Source: Polyangiaceae bacterium
GTDB lineage: Bacteria; Myxococcota_A; Polyangia; Polyangiales; Polyangiaceae
NCBI GenBank assembly: GCA_020846005.1
Contig: JADLEQ010000091.1
Location: forward strand, 46,372 to 110,371
Reading direction: 5' to 3'
DNA length: 64,000 nucleotides
Position 1 is the first letter of the stretch. Each line of letters opens with the position of its first letter. Shown here one piece after another: positions 33,793 to 43,021 of this stretch. Under the pieces are notes generated by a model, which saw only the letters and a program-made list of their open reading frames with translations, searched no databases and was not told where the DNA came from. The position numbers were made by a program, and so were the translations under genes.

Positions 33793-36125
33793 TGGGCGCG
33801 CGGGGCGGCGGCGCGCCGCGTCCTGCGGCGGAGGCGCCCGGGGGCGCGCCGCGTCCTGTGGTGGAGGTGCCGGGCGGCGCGGCGCCCGATCGCTGCGTGC
33901 GCGTCGCGCTCCCCGTGCCGCTCGGGCGGACCTTCACCTACCGAGCGGCCGCGTCGCTCGACGTGCGGCGCGGCTCCCGTGTGTGGGTGGAGCTCGGGCG
34001 GCGCCCCGTGCTGGGCGTCGTCCTCGAGGTGGACTCGGGACCGGGCGACGTCGAGCCGGCTCGGATCAAGCCGATCCGGGCCGTCGTCGAGGCCGAGCCC
34101 GTCGTGCCGGAGGAGCTCTTGGAGCTCCTCGTCGAGCTCGCTCGCTACTACCTCGCACCGCTCGGGGACGTGCTGCGCCTCGCGCTCCCCGCGGTCGAGC
34201 GCGCGCGTCGCGAGGAGCTGCGCCGCGCCGGCGTCGAAGGGAGCGAGCGGATCGCGGCGGTGGGCAGGGTGGCGCGGCGGGTGGTGGCGGTCGAAGACCC
34301 GCGCGGCCTCGACGTCGTGCGAGGGCAGGCTCGAGACCTCCTCGCGTGGTTACGCGAGGCGGGGCCTCGGGAGGTGGTCGCCGTGGCGTCGCGGCTCTCG
34401 AACGGGCGCCGCGCCCTCGAGCGCCTGGTCGAGCTCGGGCTCGTGCGTGTGGAGCACGTGGAGGCCCTGGCGGATCCGTTCTTCTCCGAGCCCGTCGAGC
34501 GGGATGTCCCCCCGGAGCTCACCGTGGCGCAGCGCGACGCGTTCGCCGCCATCGCGCGGGCGATCGACGCCGGAGGTCCGGCGGCGTTCCTGCTCCAGGG
34601 GGTGACCGGGTCCGGGAAGACGGAGGTCTACGTGCGCGCGGCCGAGCGCGCGCTCGCGGGCGGGCGGGACACCCTGGTGCTGGTCCCCGAGATCGCGCTC
34701 ACGCCCCAGCTCGTCGGGCGCTTCCGTGCGCGCCTCGGGGACGGCATCGCCGTCCTCCACAGCGCGCTCGGCGAGGGCGAGCGACACGCGATGTGGAAGC
34801 GGATCCGCAGCGGGGAGCTCCGGGTCGTCGTCGGCGCGCGCTCTGCGCTCTTCGCGCCGCTGCAGCGGCTCGGGCTCGTCTGCGTCGACGAGGAGCACGA
34901 TGCGTCCTTCAAGCAAGAGGACGGTGTCCGCTACCACGCGCGTGACATGGCGCTCCTGCGCGCTCACCGGGCGGGCGCCGTCGCCGTGCTCGGGTCGGCG
35001 ACGCCCTCCCTCGGGTCGCTGGCGCTGGCGGAGCAGGGGCGGCTCGAGCGGCTGGTGCTGCCGTCGCGAGCGAGGTCCGGGGCCGCGCTGCCGTCCGTCG
35101 AGGTCGTCGACCTGCGACGGATGGGCCCCGGGCCGAGCGGCGAGCGGCTCCTCACGTTGCCGCTCCACCGCGCGCTCGAGGCCGTGTTGCGCGATCGCCA
35201 GCAGGCCATCCTGTTCTTGAATCGACGTGGCTTCGCGCCCGGGATCGTCTGTGAGGCGTGCGGCGAGGTCGTCGTCTGCCCGAGCTGTGACGTGCCGCTC
35301 ACGGCCCACCGGACGCCCCGCCCCGAGGCGCGGTGCCACTACTGCGATCATCGGGCGCCGGCGCCCGAGGCGTGCCCGAGCTGCGGCGCGAGCGCGCTCA
35401 CGCTCGAGGGTGCCGGCACCGAGCGGATTCAGGAGGCGCTCGAACGCTCGTTCCCGGCCGCGCGCATCGCGCGGCTCGATCGCGACGTCGCGGGCGGCAA
35501 ACGGAGCGAGCGGGTCCTCGAGCGGATGCGGAGTGGCGAGGTGGACCTGCTGGTCGGGACGCAGATGGTCGCGAAGGGGCACGACCTCCCCAACGTGACG
35601 TTGGTCGGCGTCCTCAACGCGGACGCGGCGCTCGCGCTGCCCGACTTCCGCGCGGCGGAGCGGACCTTTCAGCTCTTGGTCCAGGTCGCCGGTCGCGCGG
35701 GGCGCGGCGGGGTGCCCGGGCGCGTGCTGGTGCAGACGCGCAACCCCGAGCACCCGGCGATCGCCTGCGCCGTCCGGCACGACGCGGCCAGCTTCGTGGC
35801 CCACGAGCTCGCGGATCGACGTGAGCTCGGCTACCCGCCGTTCGGGCGCCTCGCCGCGGTGCGGCTCGACGCGGTCGACGCGGGGCGAGCCGAGCGCGAG
35901 GCGCAGCGCCTGGCGGCGATCGCGCGCGAGCACGCCCCCGTGGGCGCCGTGCTCGGGCCGGCGCCCGCGCCGCTCGCGCGCTTGCGGGGACGCCACCGGT
36001 TTCGGTTCCTGCTCCGATGCCGCGATCGAGCGGCGATGCGGCCGGCCCTCCTCGCGGTCGCCCGGGCCGGGCACGACCCGGTGGTTCGGGTAGCGATTGA
36101 CGTGGATCCGGCGAGCCTGCTCTGA
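33792..36125 (+). CDS. priA: Primosomal protein N' (replication restart helicase)
   Basis: A 3'-5' helicase that reloads the replisome at stalled forks. The 777-residue product has the N-terminal 3'BD (PLGRTFTYRAA), Walker A GVTGSGKTE near 270-278, the DEEH box at 366-369, and the zinc region from about 487 with CEACG, CPSC, CHYC and CPSC pairs. GTQMVAKGHDLPNVTLV is the conserved helicase C-terminal motif. The first 30 residues are Gly/Ala/Pro-rich and repeat GGAPRP-like units. The ATG at 33792 overlaps the kinase stop codon, an unusual operon partner. Confidence 0.95.
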   Translation: MGARGGGAPRPAAEAPGGAPRPVVEVPGGAAPDRCVRVALPVPLGRTFTYRAAASLDVRRGSRVWVELGRRPVLGVVLEVDSGPGDVEPARIKPIRAVVEAEPVVPEELLELLVELARYYLAPLGDVLRLALPAVERARREELRRAGVEGSERIAAVGRVARRVVAVEDPRGLDVVRGQARDLLAWLREAGPREVVAVASRLSNGRRALERLVELGLVRVEHVEALADPFFSEPVERDVPPELTVAQRDAFAAIARAIDAGGPAAFLLQGVTGSGKTEVYVRAAERALAGGRDTLVLVPEIALTPQLVGRFRARLGDGIAVLHSALGEGERHAMWKRIRSGELRVVVGARSALFAPLQRLGLVCVDEEHDASFKQEDGVRYHARDMALLRAHRAGAVAVLGSATPSLGSLALAEQGRLERLVLPSRARSGAALPSVEVVDLRRMGPGPSGERLLTLPLHRALEAVLRDRQQAILFLNRRGFAPGIVCEACGEVVVCPSCDVPLTAHRTPRPEARCHYCDHRAPAPEACPSCGASALTLEGAGTERIQEALERSFPAARIARLDRDVAGGKRSERVLERMRSGEVDLLVGTQMVAKGHDLPNVTLVGVLNADAALALPDFRAAERTFQLLVQVAGRAGRGGVPGRVLVQTRNPEHPAIACAVRHDAASFVAHELADRRELGYPPFGRLAAVRLDAVDAGRAEREAQRLAAIAREHAPVGAVLGPAPAPLARLRGRHRFRFLLRCRDRAAMRPALLAVARAGHDPVVRVAIDVDPASLL

Positions 36126-36165
36126 GCCGCGCTGGCTGGCCGAGTCCGCGCCGGCCGGGAGGCGC

Positions 36166-36171
36166 TACGCT
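36166..36171 (+). promoter_or_regulatory. -10-like TACGCT before the LysR gene
   Basis: TACGCT ends 9 bases before the GTG at 36181, with no Shine-Dalgarno sequence. Confidence 0.33.
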
Positions 36172-36180
36172 GGCGACGCC

Positions 36181-37104
36181 GTGCCGCTCCCCGCCGACGC
36201 GCTGACCCTCGATCAGCTCCGCGTGCTGCTCGCCGTCGTCGACGAGGGGAGCTTCTCCGCGGCCGGGCGCAGGCTGGGCCGCGTGCAGTCCGCGGTGAGC
36301 CACGCGATGGCGAGCCTCGAGGCGCAGCTCGGCGTCTCCGTCTGGGACCGGTCGACGCGCGTCCCGCGGCTCACCGAGCCGGGGCGCGCGCTGGTCGCCG
36401 CGGCGCGGCGCGTCGTCTCGCAGGTCGACGAGCTCCGCCGGCTCGCGGCCGAGATGGCCGGCGGCGTGGAGGCGAGGGTCGCGCTGGCCGTGGACTCGCT
36501 CTTCCCCGCCGGGGCGCTGGTCGAGGTGTGCCGCGCGTTCGCGGCGCGGTTCCCCGGCGTGTGCCTCGAGCTCCACACCGAGACGATGGGGGCCGTCGGG
36601 CAGCTCGTCCGGGACGGCACCTGCGATCTCGGCGTCGCGGGGCCGGCCGGGACGGACGGGCTCGAGCGGTCCCACCTCGCCCACGTCCGCATGGTGACCG
36701 TGGTGGCGCCTGGGCACGCGTTGGCGGCGAGCACGGCGCGGGTCCCGACCTCGGAGCTCCGCGCGCACGTTCAGATCGTCCTCGGCGAGCGCGGGCCGGC
36801 GCCGAGCGCGGAGCGGGCGGTGCTGTCCTCCGAGCGCTGGCGGGTGCTCGAGCTCGGCACCAAGGTCGCGCTGCTCGCGGCGGGGCTCGGGTGGGGAAAC
36901 CTCCCACTCCACGCCGCGCAGAGCGAGCTCGCGGCGGGTCGGCTCGTGCGCATCGAGCCCGCGGAGTGGGGGGACGCCGACTACCTCGTCCCGCTCGGCC
37001 TCGTCTGGCGGCCGGGGTCGCCGCGCGGCCCCGCCGCGCGATGGATCGCGGCGGAGCTCGCCGAGGCGTCGGCGCGACGGCTCGCGGCGGGCTCCGGCCC
37101 TTAG
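36181..37104 (+). CDS. LysR-family transcriptional regulator
   Basis: A 307-residue regulator. The winged helix-turn-helix is at about 9-66 (LDQLRVLLAVVDEGSFSAA, VQSAVSHAMASLEAQLG), followed by a linker helix and a periplasmic-binding-like effector domain. LysR regulators usually control a divergent gene, but here the neighbours are co-directional (priA upstream, a lipoprotein downstream), so the target is not evident. GTG start; a longer open frame upstream lacks homology. Confidence 0.9.
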   Translation: MPLPADALTLDQLRVLLAVVDEGSFSAAGRRLGRVQSAVSHAMASLEAQLGVSVWDRSTRVPRLTEPGRALVAAARRVVSQVDELRRLAAEMAGGVEARVALAVDSLFPAGALVEVCRAFAARFPGVCLELHTETMGAVGQLVRDGTCDLGVAGPAGTDGLERSHLAHVRMVTVVAPGHALAASTARVPTSELRAHVQIVLGERGPAPSAERAVLSSERWRVLELGTKVALLAAGLGWGNLPLHAAQSELAAGRLVRIEPAEWGDADYLVPLGLVWRPGSPRGPAARWIAAELAEASARRLAAGSGP

Positions 37105-37168
37105 TCCTCCGCGCCGGGCGTCGAGGTGCGACGGGATCGATTCTCGCCGCCGCCCGTCGCATCGAGGG

Positions 37169-37174
37169 TATGCT
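37169..37174 (+). promoter_or_regulatory. -10-like TATGCT with ribosome site downstream
   Basis: TATGCT lies 24 bases before the ATG at 37199; AGGAGG at 37189-37194 is a strong ribosome site. A short leader transcript is likely. Confidence 0.4.
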
Positions 37175-37198
37175 GGGCCCATCGAAGCAGGAGGTCTC

Positions 37199-38749
37199 AT
37201 GGCGCGCGTCGCACCGGCAGGCTGGTTGGTCCTTTCGGCACTCGGGATCGCGGGGTGCTCCAGTGATGACGACGGCCTCTTCCGCAGCGCGACGGGGGGC
37301 GCTGGCGGCGCGGACGGATCGGCCGGGGGGGCGGCGGGCGCCGCGGGCGCGTCCGGGGTAGGGGGTACCGGGACGGGCGCCACCTCCGGCGCGGCCGGGG
37401 GGAGCGGCACCGCAGGCGCGGGGGGCGGGAGCGGCGCCGCCGGCTCCGGCGGAGGTGGTGGTGCAGGCGCGGCGGGCGCGGGGGGCGGCGGCTCGGGCGG
37501 CGCGTCCGGCAGCGGAGGGAGCGGCGGCGGGGTGTCGCCGTGCGGCAACGGCCAGCTCGAACCCTGGAACGGCGAGGAGTGCGACGACGGCGGCAACGCC
37601 CCGGGTGACGGGTGCGACGGCACGTGCCAGCTGGAGCCCGTCGGCGCGTCCTGCGGCGACGGCGCCGTCCAGGCGGGCGAGACCTGCGACGACTCGAACA
37701 CCACGAACGGCGACGCCTGCAACCCGACCTGCAACTTCTCGAACACCACCACGGTCTTCGCAGGGACCCAGGGCAACCCCGGTTACCAGGACGCCGTCGG
37801 CGTCGCGGCCCGCCTCGGCGGTTACGGCGATCTCTTCGCCGATCAGACGCACCTCTGGCTGGCGGACGGCGCGAACCGCCGGATCCGTCGCATCGACGTG
37901 GCGACCGCGACGGTGACGACCGTCGCCGGGGACGGGAGCCAGGGCTGGGTCGACGCCCCCGTGGGGGTGAACGCGCGCTTCGGCGCCATGGAGGCGATCG
38001 TCTCGGATGGCGTGACGGTTTGGGTCGCCGACGGCGGGAATCACCGCCTCAGAGCCGTGAGCACGACGCCGCCGTACGCCGTCACGACGGTCGCGGGGAG
38101 TGGTGCCCAGGCGGTGACGGACGGCGTGGGCGCGGCCGCGGCGTTCGACGGCGTGCGGGGCCTCGCGTACCATGCAGGGGTAGTGTACATCCTGGACGGC
38201 AACACCGCGGTCCTCCGCAGCTTCGATCCCGCGACCGGTCAGGTGACGACGCTGGCCGGCGCCGCGAACCAGTTCGGCAACGTGGACGGCATCGGGACGG
38301 CGGCGCGCTTCGTCAGCCCGCGGTACCTGACGAGCGACAACCAGGGCACGCTCTATGTCTCGGACACCAACGGCTTCGCGCTCCGATCCTTCACCATCGC
38401 CACCGCGGCGGTCGGTACCCTCGCAGGGAACGGGACGACGGGCTACGTGGACGCCACCGGGACGGCGGCGCGCGTGCACCGCCCGCGCGGGATCACGAGC
38501 GACGGCACGAGTGTGTACTTCTGCGAGTTCAATCAGCACACGATCCGCCAGGTGTCGCTCCCGGGAGGCGCCGTGACGACGATGCTCGGGCAGCACTGCG
38601 GCGGCGCGGCGACCTGTAACGGGGGCTACGCCGAGGGCGTGGGCACAGCGGCGCTCCTCGACGGTCCGTTCGCCATCACCTACCACTTCCCATCCCGGTC
38701 GCTGTTCTTCCTCGATGGCGGGAACGCGGTCATCCGCCGCGTCCGCTGA
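37199..38749 (+). CDS. NHL-repeat lipoprotein with myxococcal Cys-rich repeat
   Basis: A 516-residue surface lipoprotein. The lipobox is LGIAGC near residue 21. A Gly/Ala/Ser linker fills about 33-110. Two Cys-rich repeats follow (CGNGQLEP...GEECDDGGN and CGDGAVQAGETCDDSN), the 'myxococcus cysteine-rich repeat' pattern. From about 185 to the end there are five or six NHL-type beta-propeller blades, each with GxGxxA...F and a YVSD/WVADGGNHR-type strand. NHL propellers bind proteins or sugars. Likely cell-surface or outer-membrane-vesicle protein; specific role unknown. Confidence 0.85.
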   Translation: MARVAPAGWLVLSALGIAGCSSDDDGLFRSATGGAGGADGSAGGAAGAAGASGVGGTGTGATSGAAGGSGTAGAGGGSGAAGSGGGGGAGAAGAGGGGSGGASGSGGSGGGVSPCGNGQLEPWNGEECDDGGNAPGDGCDGTCQLEPVGASCGDGAVQAGETCDDSNTTNGDACNPTCNFSNTTTVFAGTQGNPGYQDAVGVAARLGGYGDLFADQTHLWLADGANRRIRRIDVATATVTTVAGDGSQGWVDAPVGVNARFGAMEAIVSDGVTVWVADGGNHRLRAVSTTPPYAVTTVAGSGAQAVTDGVGAAAAFDGVRGLAYHAGVVYILDGNTAVLRSFDPATGQVTTLAGAANQFGNVDGIGTAARFVSPRYLTSDNQGTLYVSDTNGFALRSFTIATAAVGTLAGNGTTGYVDATGTAARVHRPRGITSDGTSVYFCEFNQHTIRQVSLPGGAVTTMLGQHCGGAATCNGGYAEGVGTAALLDGPFAITYHFPSRSLFFLDGGNAVIRRVR

Positions 38750-38783
38750 CGCCGGAGATCTCGCGTGGGCAGCGCCGGTGCGC

Positions 38784-38789
38784 TAGCCT
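38784..38789 (+). promoter_or_regulatory. -10-like TAGCCT, leaderless spacing
   Basis: TAGCCT ends 6 bases before the GTG at 38796. No Shine-Dalgarno sequence: leaderless geometry. Confidence 0.42.
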
Positions 38790-38795
38790 TCGCGT

Positions 38796-40112
38796 GTGGC
38801 GAGCCAGCTCCTCCCCCGGTTCGGCCGCGCGGCGCGGCGACGCGGCAGGGCGCTCGGGCTCGGCCTCGTCGCGGGCGCGACCGTGCTCGGCTGCAGCGTG
38901 GAGACGGAGGGCACGCTCGCCGGAGGCGGCGTCGCGGGCGACGCCGCGGCCATCGGGGGGAGCGGCGGCTCTGGCGCGGGGGCGAGCGGCACGGGCGGCG
39001 CGCCGGGCGGGAGCGCCGGCGCAGGGGGCGCCGCGGGAGCCGGGGGCGGGTCCGGCGGCGCGGGCGCGACCGCCGGCAGCGGCGGGGGGGGCGCGGGCGG
39101 CGCGTCCGGGGTGGGCGGCGCCTCGGGGAGCGGTGGCGCCTCGGGTGGCGGCGGCGCCTCGGGTGGTGGCGCGGGCGTCGAGGGCGCCTGCCTCGACGGC
39201 GCGGACGGTGACGGCGACGGCTGGGTCGACTGCGCGGATCCCGACTGCGGTGGCCAGGTGGGGTGTGTCGACGCCGCGCCGGCCGGCTGGGAGGGGCCCT
39301 TCCTCGTCGCCAAGCGGGCCGCCTCGGCGACGCCCGCGGCGTGCCCGGACGCGACGCAGCCGGTCAGCGTGTCCACGGATCCGGCCGCCGCGGAGTGCAC
39401 GGCCTGCGCCTGCGGCGCGCCGGCCGGGGGCACGTGCACGCCGCCCGCGCTCGCGTGCCACCAGGGCTCGGGCTCCTGCGGCGGGACCCCGTCCGACTGG
39501 AACCCGCAGCTCGCCGGGGGGGCATGCATCGAGCCGAACGACAACGGCAACGCCATGTCGTGTCAGCTCACGGGGGCCGGCGCGGTGGTCACGCCAGCCG
39601 CGTGCGCGCCGTCGGGTGGCGCCGTCGCCGCCACGGAGCTCTGGGCGTCCGCGCTCGACGCGTGTCCCGTCCCGCTGAGCGCGGCCGCAGGCTGCGGCGC
39701 GGGGAGCTGCATCCTGCTCCCCTCGACTCCGTGGAACGCGCGCGCGTGCGTGAGGAAGACCGGCTCCATCGCGAGCTGCCCGGCAGGATGGGGAGAGCGG
39801 CTCGGGAGCTGGGCGGGCGGGACGGACACGCGCTCCTGCACGGCGTGCACCTGCCAGGATCCGCCCACCACCTGCGCGGGTGGCAGCGTCACGATCTACG
39901 ACGGCGACGGCTGCGGCGGCGGCAACGAGGGCCCAGTCACCTTCGACACCAGCTGCCGCGACGTGACCTCACACCGTGACTTCGGGACGTGGTCGCTCCG
40001 CGGCACGCCCGCGTCGCCTTCGGCGACCTCCTGCGCGCCCGCCGGAGGGCAGCCCCAGGGTGCGGTCACCGGCACCGATGAGACGACCTGGTGCTGCCGT
40101 CCGACGCCGTGA
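38796..40112 (+). CDS. Cys-rich lipoprotein with Gly-rich linker
   Basis: A 438-residue exported lipoprotein. A basic N terminus and hydrophobic stretch lead to a lipobox (ATVLGC). A Gly/Ala/Ser linker (about 50-128) precedes a Ca-binding-like DGADGDGDGWVDCADPDCGG segment, a motif common in myxobacterial surface proteins. The rest is rich in Cys pairs spaced for disulfides (ACTCQDPPTTC, CTACACGAP). No enzyme motif is visible. It resembles its neighbour at 37199 only in plan (lipobox, linker, Cys-rich head). Function unknown. Confidence 0.78.
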   Translation: MASQLLPRFGRAARRRGRALGLGLVAGATVLGCSVETEGTLAGGGVAGDAAAIGGSGGSGAGASGTGGAPGGSAGAGGAAGAGGGSGGAGATAGSGGGGAGGASGVGGASGSGGASGGGGASGGGAGVEGACLDGADGDGDGWVDCADPDCGGQVGCVDAAPAGWEGPFLVAKRAASATPAACPDATQPVSVSTDPAAAECTACACGAPAGGTCTPPALACHQGSGSCGGTPSDWNPQLAGGACIEPNDNGNAMSCQLTGAGAVVTPAACAPSGGAVAATELWASALDACPVPLSAAAGCGAGSCILLPSTPWNARACVRKTGSIASCPAGWGERLGSWAGGTDTRSCTACTCQDPPTTCAGGSVTIYDGDGCGGGNEGPVTFDTSCRDVTSHRDFGTWSLRGTPASPSATSCAPAGGQPQGAVTGTDETTWCCRPTP

Positions 40113-40130
40113 CGGGCGTCCCGGCGCGCC

Positions 40131-42305
40131 TCACGCCGGTGCCCGCAGCCGCTCGACCAGGCGCGTCCGCCGCTCGTCCCGCCGGGTGGCGTCGAGCGCG
40201 AGCCGCAGCGCCCGGGGGTCGGCGACGAGCACGCAGAGCTGACGGGCGCGCGTGACGGCCGTGTAGAGCAGGTTGCGCTCCAGCATGACGTAGTGGGAGG
40301 TCGAGAGCGCGACGACCACCGCGCGGTACTCGCTCCCCTGGCTCTTGTGGATGCTGGTGGCGTAGGCGAGCTGGAGCGCCTCCAGGTCGGACTCCTCGTA
40401 CCGGACCTCGCGGTCGTCGAAGCGCACGACCACCTGGCGGTCGGCCGCGTTCGCGGCGCACACCACCCCCAGATCTCCGTTGTAGACGTCGCGCTCGTAG
40501 TCGTTGCGGTTCTGCAGCACGCGGTCGCCCACGCGGAACGTGCCTCCGCGGTTGGCGAGCCGCGCGCCGCCCGGGTTCAGCGCCTCCTGGAGCAGCGCGT
40601 TCAGCGCCACGGTGCCGAGCGCGCCGCGGTGCATCGGGACCAACACCTGCACCTCGCGCGTCGGGTCGAGCCCGAAGCGGCGCGGGATCCGCTCGGCGAC
40701 GAGCTCTCGCACCGTCCGCGCAGCCTCGTCCGGGTCGCGGCGGGGGATGACGAAGAAGTCCGCCGCCGGGTCGTCGGCGCTCGCCGATGCGGGGAGCTCA
40801 CCCCCGAGGATCCGGTGAGCGTTCAGCACGATCCGGCTCGCCTCGGCCTGACGGAAGATCGTGCCGAGCCGCACGACCGGCACCGCGTCGCTCGCGATCA
40901 CGTCTCGCAAGAACGCCCCCGGGCCGACGCTCGGGAGCTGATCGGCGTCGCCGACGACGACCAGGCGCGTGGCGGGCGCCAGCGCGTCGAGCAGCGCGCT
41001 CGCGAGCGAGATGTCGATCATCGACGCCTCGTCCACGATCACGGCGTCGACCCCGAGCGGCGCGTCGTGGTGACGCTGGAACGTCGCCGTCCGCGGCTCG
41101 AACTCCAGCAGGCGGTGGAGCGTAGAGGCGTCGCGGCCGGTCGACTCGGCGAGCCGCTTCGCCGCCCTCCCGGTGGGCGCCGCGAGCGCGACGGAGAGCC
41201 GCCCGCGCTCGAGCACGTCGACGATCGCCCGCACGATCGTCGTCTTGCCGACGCCAGGGCCGCCCGTCACCACCACGACCTTGCGCTCGGCCGCGGCCAC
41301 GACCGCTTGGCGCTGCCCCGGTGCGAGCACGAGGCCGCGCTCCGTCTCGAACCGCTCGATCGCCGCCGCGAGCCCGGGCAGCGCTCGCGCCGGCGCGTCG
41401 ACGAGCCGGCGGAGCGCCCGCGCGACGACCACCTCTGCGGCGTGGAGCCGCGCCAGGTAGAGCGTGTCCTCCTCCTCGACGACCCGCTCCGAGGCGCGGA
41501 GCGCGTCGACCGCCGACTCCACGTGCGCGGCGTCGACCTCGAGCCGGGTCGCGGCCCGCTCGAGCAGCAGCGGGCGCGGCACCGCGACGTGGCCCTGCTC
41601 CGCGAGCTCGCCGAGCTCGTGCAGCGTGCCCGCCTGCACGCGCTCGGGGTGGTCCATCGACAGGCCGAGCGCCCGCGCGAGACGATCCGCCGTGCCGAAC
41701 CCGACGCCTCGCACCTCGAGGGCCAGGCGGTACGGGGTCTGCTGGACCACCGCCACCGCGCGGTCGCCGTAGTGGCGATGGATGCGGGCGGCGAGCGCGG
41801 GCGACGCCCCTGCCGCCTGGAGCGCGAGCATCACGTTCGACAGCGCGCGTGAGTCGCGCCACGCGCGGCGGATCGCCGGGAGCTTCTTCGAGCCGATGCC
41901 GCGAATGAACGCCAGGCGGTCGGGGTCGTCGTCGAGGACGCCGAGGGTCTCCGCGCCGAACGCCTGGACGATGGACCGCGCGAGCTTCTCGCCCACGCCG
42001 GGGAGCACCCCGGACGCGAGGTAGCGCTCGAGGCCGTCCAGCGTCTCCGGGACGAGCGGGACCAGCGCGTCCGCGCGGAGCTGTTCGCCGAAGCGGGCGT
42101 CCGTCACCAGCTCTCCGCTCACGCGCACGCGCGTGCCCTGCCCCAGCGCGGGGAGCGTGCCCACCACAGCGAGGGCGCCCGGCTTCGCCCCCTCGCCCTC
42201 CAGCCGCCCCACACGGTAGACGCGGAAGCCCGTCTCGTGGTTCTCGAACGTGACGCGCTCGATCTCGCCGGTCAGGGTGACGGGCACGCGCGCAGCATAG
42301 ACCAC
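40131..42305 (-). CDS. recD2: RecD2-type ATP-dependent DNA helicase
   Basis: A 724-residue superfamily 1B 5'-3' helicase of the RecD-like class that acts without RecBC. The N-terminal OB-like domain (about 8-90) and helix-hairpin-helix pair (GVLPGVGEKLAR and FIRGIGSKKLPAI) distinguish RecD2 from RecD. Walker A GGPGVGKTT is at 348-356, Walker B VIVDEASMID near 430, and the C-terminal motifs YATSIHKSQGSEY and AVTRAR close the fold. GTG 42305 is taken as start; GTG at 42287, six codons later, is equally possible. Confidence 0.93.
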   Translation of the reverse strand: MVYAARVPVTLTGEIERVTFENHETGFRVYRVGRLEGEGAKPGALAVVGTLPALGQGTRVRVSGELVTDARFGEQLRADALVPLVPETLDGLERYLASGVLPGVGEKLARSIVQAFGAETLGVLDDDPDRLAFIRGIGSKKLPAIRRAWRDSRALSNVMLALQAAGASPALAARIHRHYGDRAVAVVQQTPYRLALEVRGVGFGTADRLARALGLSMDHPERVQAGTLHELGELAEQGHVAVPRPLLLERAATRLEVDAAHVESAVDALRASERVVEEEDTLYLARLHAAEVVVARALRRLVDAPARALPGLAAAIERFETERGLVLAPGQRQAVVAAAERKVVVVTGGPGVGKTTIVRAIVDVLERGRLSVALAAPTGRAAKRLAESTGRDASTLHRLLEFEPRTATFQRHHDAPLGVDAVIVDEASMIDISLASALLDALAPATRLVVVGDADQLPSVGPGAFLRDVIASDAVPVVRLGTIFRQAEASRIVLNAHRILGGELPASASADDPAADFFVIPRRDPDEAARTVRELVAERIPRRFGLDPTREVQVLVPMHRGALGTVALNALLQEALNPGGARLANRGGTFRVGDRVLQNRNDYERDVYNGDLGVVCAANAADRQVVVRFDDREVRYEESDLEALQLAYATSIHKSQGSEYRAVVVALSTSHYVMLERNLLYTAVTRARQLCVLVADPRALRLALDATRRDERRTRLVERLRAPA

Positions 42306-42370
42306 GGGGGCGGCGCGCTCGCGCCAGGCGGGCTAGCGCGCCCCGCGGCCGCGGGCGGGAACGGCCTACC

Positions 42371-43021
42371 TCACCCGCGGCGCCGCGGCTGCGAGAGATC
42401 GGGCGCGGTCGTCTCGAGGAGGTCGAACGCCTCGTTCCCCAGCGCCACGAGATCGAGCTGCCCGTCGGCGCGGGTCCACTCGCGGACCGCCGCGCGGATC
42501 ACTCCGAAGACCGCGCCGGCGAGCAACCGCGCGCGACGAGCCGCCGTGCGGCCCGAGGACGCCGACCGCGCGAAGTGCTCGCCGATGAGCAGCTCCAGGT
42601 TTCGATCGAGCTCCGTCTCCCGGGCGACCAGCGCGGGGCAGGCGTCGATGATCCGCTGGCGGCTGAGGATGTCGGCGCGCTCCTCCGAGTACACGCGCGC
42701 CAGCGCCAGCGCCGCGCGGCGCACCGCGGCGATCGGCGCCTCCTCCGCGCCGGCGGCCGCGAAGATCCTGCGGAGCTCGCGCTCTCGCTCCGCCTGGTAG
42801 GGGAACATCAAGTCCTCCTTGCTGGCGAAGTAGCGGAAGAACGTGCGGCGTCCGATCCCGGCGGCCGAGGCGATCTCATCGACGGTGGTCGCGTCGAACC
42901 CGCGCTCGCGGAAGAGCGCGAGCGCCGCTCGATCGATCGTGCGCCTCGTCTCCGCCTTCCGCAGCGCCCGCCGGCCGGCCGGGGAGGTCGCTGCCGGCGG
43001 AGGTGCGGAGGAGCGAGCCAT
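42371..43021 (-). CDS. TetR-family regulator
   Basis: A 216-residue repressor-type protein. The helix-turn-helix lies at about 25-70 (RTIDRAALALFRERGFDATTVDEIA, GIGRRTFFRYFASKEDL). The C-terminal ligand domain is helical. The gene directly follows the creatininase-family gene; its ATG overlaps that gene's stop (TGATG), so it is co-transcribed and may regulate it. The ligand is unknown. Confidence 0.9.
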   Translation of the reverse strand: MARSSAPPPAATSPAGRRALRKAETRRTIDRAALALFRERGFDATTVDEIASAAGIGRRTFFRYFASKEDLMFPYQAERERELRRIFAAAGAEEAPIAAVRRAALALARVYSEERADILSRQRIIDACPALVARETELDRNLELLIGEHFARSASSGRTAARRARLLAGAVFGVIRAAVREWTRADGQLDLVALGNEAFDLLETTAPDLSQPRRRG

